Source: Candidatus Bathyarchaeota archaeon (GTDB lineage Archaea; Thermoproteota; Bathyarchaeia; TCS64). From it: 22,937 nucleotides of DNA. A program made the translations under genes and the position numbers. The notes beneath the pieces are model-generated. The model was not told where the DNA came from and searched no databases. It saw only the letters and a program-made list of their open reading frames with translations. Of the stretch, positions 8,096 through 15,576 are shown in pieces. The stretch covers positions 1 through 22,937 of the forward strand of contig WJJC01000047.1 in the NCBI GenBank assembly GCA_014729945.1. Direction: 5' to 3'. Within the stretch, counting starts at the first letter, position 1; each line of letters begins with the position of its first letter.

Positions 8096-8872
8096 TTAGA
8101 GTGCAGTCCAGCCTCCGTCCACTTCTAGAATTTGACCTGTAATGTAGTTACTCGCTGGAGATGAAAAGAATATAACCGCACCTTTGAGATCAGCTGGGTT
8201 TCCTACTTTTCCTAAAGGAGTCCGACTTTTAATGTAGTTATAGGTTTCTTTATCCTGGAATATTGGTCCAGTCATCTCACTTGGGAAGAAACCGGGTGCG
8301 ATTGCATTTACGTATATTTCATGTTTTGCCCACTCAACTGCCATAGATCTTGTGAGGTTTACTACGCCACCTTTTGAGGCGTAATATGGTGCAGCGTTAA
8401 ATATGTCTCCCACTTCACCATATATTGATGCTATATTGATTATTTTTCCATACCCTTGTTTAATCATTTGTCTAGCAGATACTCTTGCGCATATGAAAAC
8501 ACCAGTTAAGTTAACATCGATAACCTTTTTCCAATCATCAAGCGGCATCTCAGTACTCGGCATAATTGCAGAGGTTCCGGCATTATTTACTAATATGTCT
8601 AATGAGCCGAACTCGTCTACAGTTTTCTTTACCATTGCTTCTACTGCTTTCTCATCGGTTACATCACAAGGAATAGGCAAGACTCTAGAACCATCTACGG
8701 ATCTTAGATTCTTGGCAACCTTCTTCAGTTTTTCTTCTCTTCGCGCACAGATTACTACATTAACGCCACATTCTGCCAAAGCCTCAGCGAAAACAACACC
8801 GATACCACTGGACCCCCCTGTGACTAAGGCAGTTTGACCTGTTATATCAAAAAGTTCCTTTACTGTACTCAT
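8096..8872 (-). CDS. Short-chain dehydrogenase/reductase (classical SDR)
   Basis: This is a 258-aa NAD(P)-dependent oxidoreductase. It has the cofactor motif TGGSSGIG (18-25), structural NNAG (96-99), and the catalytic set N121, S149, Y163 and K167 (the YxxxK lies in PYYASK). The close is typical (YITGQILEVDGGWTAL). Overall it resembles gluconate 5-dehydrogenase or 3-oxoacyl-ACP reductase type enzymes, but substrate is not decided by these motifs. I chose ATG at 8872 (MSTVKELFDITG); a longer frame to 8965 adds a hydrophobic, non-family N-terminus and is rejected. It is divergent from the creatininase pair, with a shared 123-bp spacer holding repeated TGAAATAA words. Confidence 0.9.
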   Translation of the reverse strand: MSTVKELFDITGQTALVTGGSSGIGVVFAEALAECGVNVVICARREEKLKKVAKNLRSVDGSRVLPIPCDVTDEKAVEAMVKKTVDEFGSLDILVNNAGTSAIMPSTEMPLDDWKKVIDVNLTGVFICARVSARQMIKQGYGKIINIASIYGEVGDIFNAAPYYASKGGVVNLTRSMAVEWAKHEIYVNAIAPGFFPSEMTGPIFQDKETYNYIKSRTPLGKVGNPADLKGAVIFFSSPASNYITGQILEVDGGWTAL

Positions 8873-8977
8873 GTCAATAGATAATTTTGATTCATGTAAT
8901 ATAAACAGAAAAAATGGTTTTGAAAATAAATTACAGAAAATGAAATAAATCACAAGGTTTAACATCTTTTTAGTATT

Positions 8978-8994
8978 TTATTTCATTGAAATAA
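8978..8994. promoter_or_regulatory. Perfect 17-bp palindrome, probable operator of the creatininase operon
   Basis: TTATTTCA-T-TGAAATAA is a perfect 8-bp inverted repeat with a 1-bp spacer, ending two bases before the ATG at 8996. A further half-site TGAAATAA is at 8941-8948. A TATA-like GGTTTAACA (about 8956-8964) would place the transcription start inside the palindrome, a position where a bound repressor would block initiation. The identity of the regulator is unknown. Confidence 0.45.
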
Positions 8995-8995
8995 T

Positions 8996-9781
8996 ATGTT
9001 ATATTTAGGTAAGATGACACGACCTGAGGTTGAAAAATATCTTGAGGAAAATGACGTTGTATTATTCCCTGTTGGCTCAACGGAGCAACATGGAAAACAC
9101 CTTCCTTTTGATAATGATGCATTCTCAGCTTTCGAGATAGCGAAAAAAGTTGCTGAGAAAACAGGTGTAATTTATACACCAGTTATGCCTTTTGGTTACT
9201 CACATCACCATATGAACTTCCCGGGCTCAATCACTCTCAAGACACAGACACTAGTAAAATTGTACAAAGAGGTATGTCTCAGCCTATTTGAGCATGGATT
9301 CAAGAAAATAGTGATTATGAATGGTCACGGTGGTAACACCAATTGGATACATCAAGCACAATCAGAATTATTCAAGGAAACAGGAAACCGTGTTTATAGC
9401 TTAATGATTTTCAACTCACAGAGAGGCTTCGGTTCCGAAGCTCTTGAAATACTGGAGCAAGAGAGCGGCGGACATGCATGTGAGATGGAGACTAGTTTCA
9501 GTGTTAGTCTTGGTCAGAGAGTTAATGAAGAAGCAATAACGGACTGGAGCGAGCCAAAAAGTTGGAGCAAATTCACACGAAAATACAAGGATAAAGTATC
9601 TACACCCAGGATGTTCGATGAGGTTACGGAGTTGGGTAATCTGGGGGAACCATCGAAATACAGTATAGAGAAAGGAGAAAAGATGGTGAAGACAGTTGTT
9701 GATGATATCTCAGAATTCATCGAAGAGTTGAAAAAGTTTGATATAAAGGCAGATGATGCTTACTTCACTGCAGAGGGATAA
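8996..9781 (+). CDS. Creatininase-family amidohydrolase, copy 1
   Basis: This 261-aa protein of the creatininase/creatinine amidohydrolase family is a binuclear-metal enzyme that opens cyclic amides or formamides. The conserved ligand set is present: E30 and H32 (GSTEQHG), D41 (FDNDAF), H111 (NGHGGN) and E165 (GGHACEMETS). The family also includes the archaeal deformylase ArfB of the F420/riboflavin pathway and MftE-type peptidases. No motif here selects among them. The ATG at 8996 aligns with the N-terminus of the next paralogue and is preferred over ATG at 9014. It is followed after 3 bases by copy 2. Confidence 0.85.
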   Translation: MLYLGKMTRPEVEKYLEENDVVLFPVGSTEQHGKHLPFDNDAFSAFEIAKKVAEKTGVIYTPVMPFGYSHHHMNFPGSITLKTQTLVKLYKEVCLSLFEHGFKKIVIMNGHGGNTNWIHQAQSELFKETGNRVYSLMIFNSQRGFGSEALEILEQESGGHACEMETSFSVSLGQRVNEEAITDWSEPKSWSKFTRKYKDKVSTPRMFDEVTELGNLGEPSKYSIEKGEKMVKTVVDDISEFIEELKKFDIKADDAYFTAEG

Positions 9782-9784
9782 CAA

Positions 9785-10567
9785 TTGGTTCAAATCGCAG
9801 AGATATCCTGGTCAGATGCAGAGAAAGTATTTGAGCAATGCAAAGTTGCTCTTATACCTGTAGGGGCTACAGAGCAGCATGGTCCCCATAACCCGCTGGG
9901 AACAGATCATTTGCTAGCAGCGGCTTTAGCAAGAAAAGTAGGAGAAGAAACAGAAGTACCAGTTAGCCCTGTGATACCTGTCGGAGTATCAAGACACCAT
10001 CGTCAATTTCCTGGAACATTATGGGTAAGTCCAGATGCGTTTAGAGAGTATATGATATCCATAGCTTTATCCTTGGCTGATCATGGAACAACCAAGATAG
10101 TTTTTATGAATGGACATGGAGGAAATAATGCAGCTTTATTAGAGGTCTGCGAAGACCTCCGGATTGATTATGGGATCTTTGCGTGCATGATAAACTCATA
10201 TCCACCTAAAGGGCTCAAAGGGCACGGAGCCGCGGGAGAGACCAGTCAAAATCTCTACTATCACCCAGAATTTGTCAACATGGAAAAGGCAGTGGATACG
10301 GTTCAAAATAAGAAATTAGGTGAATTAGAGCTGAGAAAACTTGGAACAGTTGGGCCAGCTAGTTATCCATGGGATACGATTGATTTTACCGAAACAGGCG
10401 TGCTTGGAGGGCCCGGTAAAAAGGTTGTTTCAACCACAGCATCAGTGGAAAAGGGAAGAGAACTTATGGAACCATATACTGAAAAAGTTATAGAGTTCAT
10501 AAAGGCATTAAAGGAAGCAAAACTGGAAGATTTGCTTCCTAAACCTCATAAAACGGTGAGCAAGTGA
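9785..10567 (+). CDS. Creatininase-family amidohydrolase, copy 2
   Basis: This 260-aa paralogue of the preceding protein keeps the same metal ligands: E30/H32 (GATEQHG), D41 (GTDHLL), H111 (NGHGGN) and E152 (GHGAAGETS). It differs strongly around the substrate loop: residues 136-150 read INSYPPKGLKGHGAA, where copy 1 has a longer insertion. The two probably act on different substrates or form a heteromer. The start is TTG at 9785, three bases after the copy 1 stop. The TGA stop overlaps the GTG start of the small membrane protein downstream (GTGA), so the three genes form one operon. Confidence 0.85.
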   Translation: MVQIAEISWSDAEKVFEQCKVALIPVGATEQHGPHNPLGTDHLLAAALARKVGEETEVPVSPVIPVGVSRHHRQFPGTLWVSPDAFREYMISIALSLADHGTTKIVFMNGHGGNNAALLEVCEDLRIDYGIFACMINSYPPKGLKGHGAAGETSQNLYYHPEFVNMEKAVDTVQNKKLGELELRKLGTVGPASYPWDTIDFTETGVLGGPGKKVVSTTASVEKGRELMEPYTEKVIEFIKALKEAKLEDLLPKPHKTVSK

Positions 10568-10821
10568 CATTAGAAGATCTAGAAGAGATATTACCTAAGA
10601 AAAAACGTATTTTCTTAATGGTTAGTAACATATTAGTTGCAGGAACCATTGTTCTGGATCTTTTTTTCATCACAAATATTATCTCGTTTCCGCTGGAGAC
10701 ATTCACACTTTATAATCTCATAATCCTCGGCATAGCATTATATGGATACAGAATTAAGAAGCAGGTTAATAAAGAACTCAGAGAAAGGAAAAAAGAAGAA
10801 ACAAAAGCTACTACGGATTAA
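10564..10821 (+). CDS. Small two-helix membrane protein
   Basis: This 85-aa protein has an N-terminal amphipathic stretch (TLEDLEEILPKKKR), two hydrophobic segments (about 16-36 and 46-62) and a strongly basic/acidic C-terminal tail (KKQVNKELRERKKEETKATTD), probably cytoplasmic. No family is recognised. The GTG start shares bases with the stop of creatininase copy 2, implying coupled translation. Its stop lies 11 bp inside the convergent 96-aa gene. Confidence 0.65.
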   Translation: MTLEDLEEILPKKKRIFLMVSNILVAGTIVLDLFFITNIISFPLETFTLYNLIILGIALYGYRIKKQVNKELRERKKEETKATTD

Positions 10822-11101
10822 GCTCCGCTGTTTTCTCATCAATTCTTTCTAATAATTTAACTATGTTTCCTTTTCTTCTTAAAAGAGCTACGTATTCATC
10901 AACTTCTAGGAAATCAAAATATGGTCCATATAAACCCATATAAAACTCTGCAAATAGACTTGTTAAGGGTCCACCACTCTCCAATAGGATTTTCCCTAAA
11001 TAACCTAGGCGGTTTTTTACGAGTAACTGGGCTAATTTATCTATTAGTTCATCTTCCTTTTCTTCCGGAAGATCTTCCCACTGCCTCCAATCATCACTCA
11101 T
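10811..11101 (-). CDS. Small helical protein downstream of the membrane operon
   Basis: This is a 96-aa acidic, mostly helical protein starting MSDDWRQWEDL. Its middle (LGKILLESGGPLTSLFAEFY) and end (YVALLRRKGNIVKLLERIDE) resemble, from memory, small uncharacterised proteins of about 100-130 aa with a conserved LES..PLS segment; this is not certain. A longer frame to 11245 runs back into the upstream gene and is rejected. It follows the operon by 41 bp. The spacer contains a TATA-like T-rich box 27 bp before the ATG, so it may be transcribed on its own as a leaderless mRNA. Confidence 0.6.
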   Translation of the reverse strand: MSDDWRQWEDLPEEKEDELIDKLAQLLVKNRLGYLGKILLESGGPLTSLFAEFYMGLYGPYFDFLEVDEYVALLRRKGNIVKLLERIDEKTAELNP

Positions 11102-11121
11102 TAAGGATGATAAGAAAAGAA

Positions 11122-11135
11122 GAATATAAAAAATA
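11122..11135 (-). promoter_or_regulatory. T-rich element: operon terminator and/or TATA box
   Basis: On the minus strand this reads TATTTTTTATATTC. It begins 8 bases after the stop of the last operon gene and could act as an archaeal oligo-T terminator. Its centre is also about 27 bp before the ATG of the 96-aa gene, matching a TATA box for a leaderless transcript. Both roles are possible. Confidence 0.35.
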
Positions 11136-11142
11136 GGGGTAT

Positions 11143-11853
11143 TTACTCGACTGGCGTATACTTCTCTAGCATACCGGTGCGATCCATTATTACAAGGACC
11201 GCGAAGACAATAACCATTGCCGCAATCAGTATAGGTTTTTTCCAAGGAGGCACTGTATAACTCTGCATGAAGCCAACGAAAAGCCCAAGCCTTCCCATGA
11301 AGGTCTGAGCGAAGATGGCTCCGAATGCAGTGTATAAGAAGTATTCTCCTATCTTTGCGCTAGTAGCTAATGGGCCACTCAACTCTATGGTGTAGAAGAA
11401 GAAGGTCATCATGAAGATGACGCTCAACGCAATTGTCCATCTATAAAGCAGCGTTACCATGTCCCCACTGAACAGTGGAACTATTGTTGCGGTTATTTGC
11501 TGTGTGAAGCCGCTGAAGATCAGTGTTCTTAGACTTAACCCGAACTGTGCTCCAAGAGCTATAGCTATTGGTAGCCTAGCTACATAGTTGTATTTCGGGT
11601 GAACACGGAATAGGATCATCACGCTCAAGATGAGAGCCAATATGAGAATATAGTCTCCCTTCATGATGTTGACGATTCCTGTTCTCCAGATATATTCAGC
11701 ATTAATCACGATGGTTAATCCTGTTCCGAAACCAATGTATGACTCCTCAGCCAATGAGTAGAGCGGACTGCTCTTTCCATATAGGGTTGAGAACATACAC
11801 ATGGCTAGGAAGGCGCCGACGATTGTAATGGAGTAATCGATCATTGTTACCAT
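11143..11853 (-). CDS. Polytopic membrane protein, fourth gene of the DUF6754-type operon
   Basis: This protein of about 236 aa has around seven hydrophobic segments. In the frame starting MVTMIDYS they are near residues 5-23, 38-54, 67-83, 92-109, 135-155, 164-192 and 206-223. Charged residues are few and lie in short loops. A conserved-looking motif IAIALGAQFGLSLRTLIFSG is between helices 4 and 5. No known transporter motif is visible. The start is decided by the ribosome binding site: GGTGA lies 5-6 bases before the ATG at 11853, whereas a GTG at 11862 overlapping the upstream stop has its GGAGG too close. No soluble enzyme domain is present, so it is probably an integral partner of the other three proteins. 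Confidence 0.75.
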   Translation of the reverse strand: MVTMIDYSITIVGAFLAMCMFSTLYGKSSPLYSLAEESYIGFGTGLTIVINAEYIWRTGIVNIMKGDYILILALILSVMILFRVHPKYNYVARLPIAIALGAQFGLSLRTLIFSGFTQQITATIVPLFSGDMVTLLYRWTIALSVIFMMTFFFYTIELSGPLATSAKIGEYFLYTAFGAIFAQTFMGRLGLFVGFMQSYTVPPWKKPILIAAMVIVFAVLVIMDRTGMLEKYTPVE

Positions 11854-11858
11854 TTTAT

Positions 11859-12701
11859 TCACCTGCCTCCTCTCTGCTTTCTAGAGTAACCATAGTACCC
11901 GATGTTTCCGGCTATGATGAATAGAAGCAGCATATAGTGCCCAAACGTAAAGGCATCCATTGCAGTAAGTCCTGGTCCAGGGTGTCCTGTTAGGAACTCT
12001 AATTCTGCTCCGCCTCTCATACTTTGAAGAATAGCGAGATAGACTCCGCTATTAACATAGGGTTTCTGACTTGCAATCATAACGCCTATACAGTTTACCG
12101 TCATAGGAGTCCCTCTCAGAGCGAAGTGGTTTAGAAGATACGTTGTAGCTAGACCGGTAGTGAAGTCAGCGATGAGATCCCAGTCCTCATAGGTTTCGAT
12201 TTCTGTGAGGAATGTGTCATCGATTGGTCTACCTAGCCAGTCCTGTGTAATGGTGCTTTGGAAGTCTTGTGCCATTGAAGCCACTGAGGCCTCATTTGGC
12301 ATTACATATCCTAAGATTACGTAGTCTTCCCCGTATTGGTATCCGTTTTCCTCAAGCTCTGTCTCAAGTTTATCGAATACAAGTTGAGGAATACCAGTTG
12401 CCTCTGGGTGTCCTACAGCTACGCAGATCTTGGCACCATTCTCTATGAATACACGCATACTAGCGACAATCCCCGATTGAATCTCGTTATATCCGCTGAA
12501 CTCTGTGTTCAGTGTAAAGAGTACTCTATCGCCGTCACCTACTGTGTTTATTGCTTCATAGTATTGTACAGTATCTGGGCTAACGCTAATCGGCATCCCG
12601 ATTGGTCTCAGTAGAGGGAGGACAACCACAAGGAAGAGAGTTAAGTAAACCCATCTTCGGTCATAAGTTGCCAGAGTCTTCATCAAATCGTTTTCGGACA
12701 T
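11859..12701 (-). CDS. Membrane-anchored protein with extracytoplasmic alpha/beta domain
   Basis: This 280-aa protein has a hydrophobic anchor at 15-33, a soluble domain at about 40-235, and a second hydrophobic segment at about 248-270 followed by the basic tail YSRKQRGGR. With both ends probably cytoplasmic, the soluble domain would face outside. Its core reads GDGDRVLFTLNTEFSGYNE, then a helix (SGIVASMRVFIENGA), KICVAVGH and YQYGEDYVILGYV. This is a Rossmann-like order of strands and helices without a nucleotide-binding glycine loop. From memory, similar proteins are encoded beside DUF6754 genes in Chloroflexota. A strong AAGGAGGAA ribosome site precedes the ATG. The start overlaps the upstream stop by one base (TAATG), and the stop overlaps the next gene's region. 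Confidence 0.75.
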   Translation of the reverse strand: MSENDLMKTLATYDRRWVYLTLFLVVVLPLLRPIGMPISVSPDTVQYYEAINTVGDGDRVLFTLNTEFSGYNEIQSGIVASMRVFIENGAKICVAVGHPEATGIPQLVFDKLETELEENGYQYGEDYVILGYVMPNEASVASMAQDFQSTITQDWLGRPIDDTFLTEIETYEDWDLIADFTTGLATTYLLNHFALRGTPMTVNCIGVMIASQKPYVNSGVYLAILQSMRGGAELEFLTGHPGPGLTAMDAFTFGHYMLLLFIIAGNIGYYGYSRKQRGGR

Positions 12702-13342
12702 TATAATTCCTCCTTTCTTATTCCGAGTACACTTGTCTCTTCACCTATTAGTACTCGTACTCCGAAGACTATTGCTCCGACAGTTACGCTGATTAGGAAC
12801 ATCCTACCAGCCGCCATGCCGAAAGTGTCTCCAAAGTATAGTGCGATAGGCTCAAGCCAAGGTGCGTACGCCCCTGTTAATGGTGCTTGATACAAGAGTA
12901 CAATGAAGCCAGTAGCTAATAGAAGCATAGCCTGTGTATTTCTTGCTCTGAATGCTCTTGCTGCAGTTGATGCCATATAGAATGCGAGGATACCATAGTT
13001 CACAGAGCTTAACGGGTTGATAACAGCATACATTACCCAATGATATGGACCGGTCTCTCTCCCAAAGAAGGCAAAGATGACCATTAGTATCATCGTGATT
13101 ATCATATATGCTTTGAAATACCAACCTGTTTGTCTTCTCTGAACTATGTTAATTCCGCGCCTTATCTGGCTATTAAGTGCAAGGATCAGTGTTACAGCGT
13201 TTACGATTGCAGTTATTGTGATTAGTTTAGTTGATGCAGCTTCCAGTGCTGGGATTTCAATGAAATATGGTACAAAAACCAACAGGAAAGATAACGCCAT
13301 TACGATGAGTTGTAGTTCTCGATTCTTCAATATGTCTGACAT
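12701..13342 (-). CDS. Six-helix membrane protein, second gene of the DUF6754-type operon
   Basis: This 213-aa integral membrane protein has hydrophobic segments near 10-30, 37-56, 76-95, 108-130, 138-156 and 178-199. The loop between helices 2 and 3 is basic (NSQIRRGINIVQRRQTGW) and probably cytoplasmic. The C-terminus (LGIRKEEL) is short and charged. No named family or catalytic motif is recognised. An AGGAGATGA ribosome binding site lies just upstream of the ATG at 13342, 13 bp after the stop of the DUF6754-like gene, and its TAA stop overlaps the next ATG. Spacing and strong ribosome sites indicate stoichiometric, probably high, expression with its neighbours. Confidence 0.75.
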   Translation of the reverse strand: MSDILKNRELQLIVMALSFLLVFVPYFIEIPALEAASTKLITITAIVNAVTLILALNSQIRRGINIVQRRQTGWYFKAYMIITMILMVIFAFFGRETGPYHWVMYAVINPLSSVNYGILAFYMASTAARAFRARNTQAMLLLATGFIVLLYQAPLTGAYAPWLEPIALYFGDTFGMAAGRMFLISVTVGAIVFGVRVLIGEETSVLGIRKEEL

Positions 13343-13355
13343 TTCATTTCATCTC

Positions 13356-14150
13356 CTAAGTTGACAAAAGATTCCCCACAAAGTTTATGCCAAAGCTGTT
13401 TAGCACAAGTCCTAGGATTATACATCCCAAGGCTAGAAACTTGAATAGGTCTTGTACGCGTATACTGGCCCTCTGAGAAGGTTCATCTGACAAGTAGGCG
13501 CCTGCTGCTGGTGCCTCTTCTCCGATTAGGATATAGTCTGAGGCACATGCTAGTGCGGCTACGTTTGAGATGTAGCTCCCAGAAGTGATGGTTATTGCTC
13601 CAACCGCGTTACTTGTTTCTGCGATGTTCATGGCGTCGCTCCAGTGTGAACCAGTCATGATAACCGAAGCTGGACGAGTTCTCTGTAGAATGCCCACATA
13701 TCCACCTACATAGGCGTATTGTTGGCCGCTCAAGAATGGTAGATCATCTGGGTTATATTGATCGGGAACTCCCTCCACGGTGTATGCTGTTTTTACGATT
13801 TCTTCCGCGACTGGTCGAACGATCAGTGAAGACGTTGAACCTCCTGTAGGTACGATCAGTCTTGTCCCTGTTCGTGCGCATAATTCAGCGACGTGTGATA
13901 GTATTGCGAGGCCTGCTAAAGTCCAGTATGTGAATCCACCTAGTCCATAGCTGCATACTACAGGTTTACCCATCTCAGCCGCTCTTCCAACGGCTTCCTC
14001 GATGGCGTCTAGACCTGCTACTCGCCGTATGTAAATTTGTTTGTCTCCTCTTGTATAGTAGATTACTAATGCGAATAGTATTATGTCGAGTATTAATCCA
14101 ATGAATCGCCCTTCAGCGATTCCTGGAAATTGAAAAAGTGGTGTTGCCAT
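13356..14150 (-). CDS. DUF6754-like membrane-associated protein, first gene of operon
   Basis: This 264-aa protein has an N-terminal membrane segment (15-32), a soluble alpha/beta region (40-235) and a C-terminal membrane segment (236-253). Characteristic stretches are AGLDAIEEAVGRAAEMGKP (45-63), LARTG-like CARTGTRLIVP (91-101), YNPDDLPFLSGQQYAY (132-147), ETSNAVGAITITSG (178-191) and ASDYILIGEEAPAAGAYLS (203-221). I match these from memory to DUF6754, a family of unknown function seen in bacteria such as Chloroflexota. With K/R-rich residues after the first helix (YYTRGDKQIYIRR), the domain is probably cytoplasmic. ATG at 14150 follows an AGGTGA ribosome site. It heads a four-gene membrane operon. 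Confidence 0.75.
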   Translation of the reverse strand: MATPLFQFPGIAEGRFIGLILDIILFALVIYYTRGDKQIYIRRVAGLDAIEEAVGRAAEMGKPVVCSYGLGGFTYWTLAGLAILSHVAELCARTGTRLIVPTGGSTSSLIVRPVAEEIVKTAYTVEGVPDQYNPDDLPFLSGQQYAYVGGYVGILQRTRPASVIMTGSHWSDAMNIAETSNAVGAITITSGSYISNVAALACASDYILIGEEAPAAGAYLSDEPSQRASIRVQDLFKFLALGCIILGLVLNSFGINFVGNLLST

Positions 14151-14292
14151 TTATTTTTCACCTGATATTTTCCAGATAATAGAGTGATGTTATAGACATA
14201 AAACAGTTAGGGTAATACTTAATTTTTCTATATAAGATAAGTAAGATAGAACCAATAGGTTAAATAAATTAATTAAGACTCAAAGTAATAGT

Positions 14293-15516
14293 ATGAGGAC
14301 GAAAGCGATTATAGCATCTAAGTTAATAGACGCCACTCAGATCTTAGAAAAGCCAATTATATTAATAAAAAACAACAAGATAACTGAAGTAGGACAGAAA
14401 GGAAATATAGACATCCCAAAAAATGCAGAAATAATTGAAGAACTCGACTCGACAATATTACCCGGGTTGGTAGATTGCCACGTACATTTTACTGGTAGCG
14501 AAGAATCAAAACCAAAATTAATCAAAGAAGAATATGAAACCCGGCTAATTAATGCAGCAACGAACCAAACAAAACAATTGCTTAACGCGGGGATCACATC
14601 AGTAATGGATACAGGTGGACTAATAGGCCTCTACGTAAGAAACGCAGTTGAAAAAGGAATCGTCGAAGGCCCAAGGATAATGGCTGCCGGAAGATATCTG
14701 AGTCCTACTGGGGGACATGGAGATAATCAAAGTCTACCCCTTGAATGGGTAAAGGAAGGAAGACCTTTTGGCTGGGGTATGGATGGAAGACTAGCCGATG
14801 GCGTACCTGAGTGTATGAAGGCTACTAGAGAGCAGCTTAGAAGCAGGGTAGATTTTATTAAAATTGTAACAGGTGGGGGCGGCGGTAGCGAAATAGATCC
14901 AGCTTGGATACCTGAGTACACCCAAGAGGAAATTGAAGCTATCACGGGCATAGCTCACGACTGGGGTAGAAAGGTCATGGCTCATTGTTATTTCCCTGAG
15001 TCAATAAGGAGAACAGTGAACGGCGGGGTAGATATTGTTACCCATGGAAATAGGGCAGACGATGAAACAATTAAATTAATGAAGAAAAAAGGAACCCAAA
15101 TAGTTCCTACCATGTCCGTTTATGAGAGGATTCATGAACTAAGGCCTGAGAGCAAGGCTTCTGAGATGTATGACACCATCTTTACGAATATTAAAAAACT
15201 GTACGAAGCAGGGCTAACCCTAGCGGTAGGCACAGACACTATGGGTGGCATTTTCCCGTTTGGGGGCAGTACTTTGGAGCTTGAACTATACGTTGAGAAG
15301 GTTGGCTTGTCTCCTTTTGAGGCATTATCCATTGGTACGTTGAATGGAATCAAAGTAATGGGCAAAGAGGATAAACTTGGAACCATCGAGACCGGTAAGT
15401 ACGCGGATCTTGTTATGATTCAAGATGATCCTCTAGAAGATATCAAGTGTTTGCAGGATAAAGACAAGATAAAGTATGTCCTGAAAAACGGTAAAGCTGT
15501 TAAAAACACTCTATAA
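14293..15516 (+). CDS. Metal-dependent amidohydrolase (imidazolonepropionase/Xaa-Pro dipeptidase-like)
   Basis: This 407-aa TIM-barrel amidohydrolase hydrolyses amide or peptide-like bonds using two metals. The ligands are all present: H63 and H65 (DCHVHFTG), K190 as the probable carboxylated lysine (DFIKIVTGG), H231 (MAHCYF), H251 (VTHGN) and D315 (AVGTDT). A small beta-sandwich domain is built from residues 1-55 and 355-407 (GTIETGKYADLVMI). Related enzymes include Xaa-Pro/Xaa-Arg dipeptidases and imidazolonepropionases; specificity is not decided. An AT-rich element TTAAATAAATTAATT (about 14260-14274) sits about 26 bp before the ATG, and no ribosome site is seen, so it may be leaderless. 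Confidence 0.9.
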   Translation: MRTKAIIASKLIDATQILEKPIILIKNNKITEVGQKGNIDIPKNAEIIEELDSTILPGLVDCHVHFTGSEESKPKLIKEEYETRLINAATNQTKQLLNAGITSVMDTGGLIGLYVRNAVEKGIVEGPRIMAAGRYLSPTGGHGDNQSLPLEWVKEGRPFGWGMDGRLADGVPECMKATREQLRSRVDFIKIVTGGGGGSEIDPAWIPEYTQEEIEAITGIAHDWGRKVMAHCYFPESIRRTVNGGVDIVTHGNRADDETIKLMKKKGTQIVPTMSVYERIHELRPESKASEMYDTIFTNIKKLYEAGLTLAVGTDTMGGIFPFGGSTLELELYVEKVGLSPFEALSIGTLNGIKVMGKEDKLGTIETGKYADLVMIQDDPLEDIKCLQDKDKIKYVLKNGKAVKNTL

Positions 15517-15576
15517 TCTTTTATCCTTCATTGAACAATACAAATAAGTAACCCCGTCTATAGTTTACTGACCATA

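Noticed and set aside
8403..8837. 144-codon open frame on the plus strand
   Set aside because: It is antisense to the SDR gene, whose cofactor and catalytic motifs are clear, and its product is a low-complexity S/T/P-rich sequence without family features.
8873..8965. N-terminal extension of the SDR
   Set aside because: The extra 31 residues are F/L/I-rich translation of the AT-rich promoter spacer, and the family start MSTVKELFDITG fits ATG 8872.
11102..11245. N-terminal extension of the 96-aa protein
   Set aside because: It would overlap the upstream operon gene and gives a non-family sequence; ATG 11101 gives a compact helical protein.
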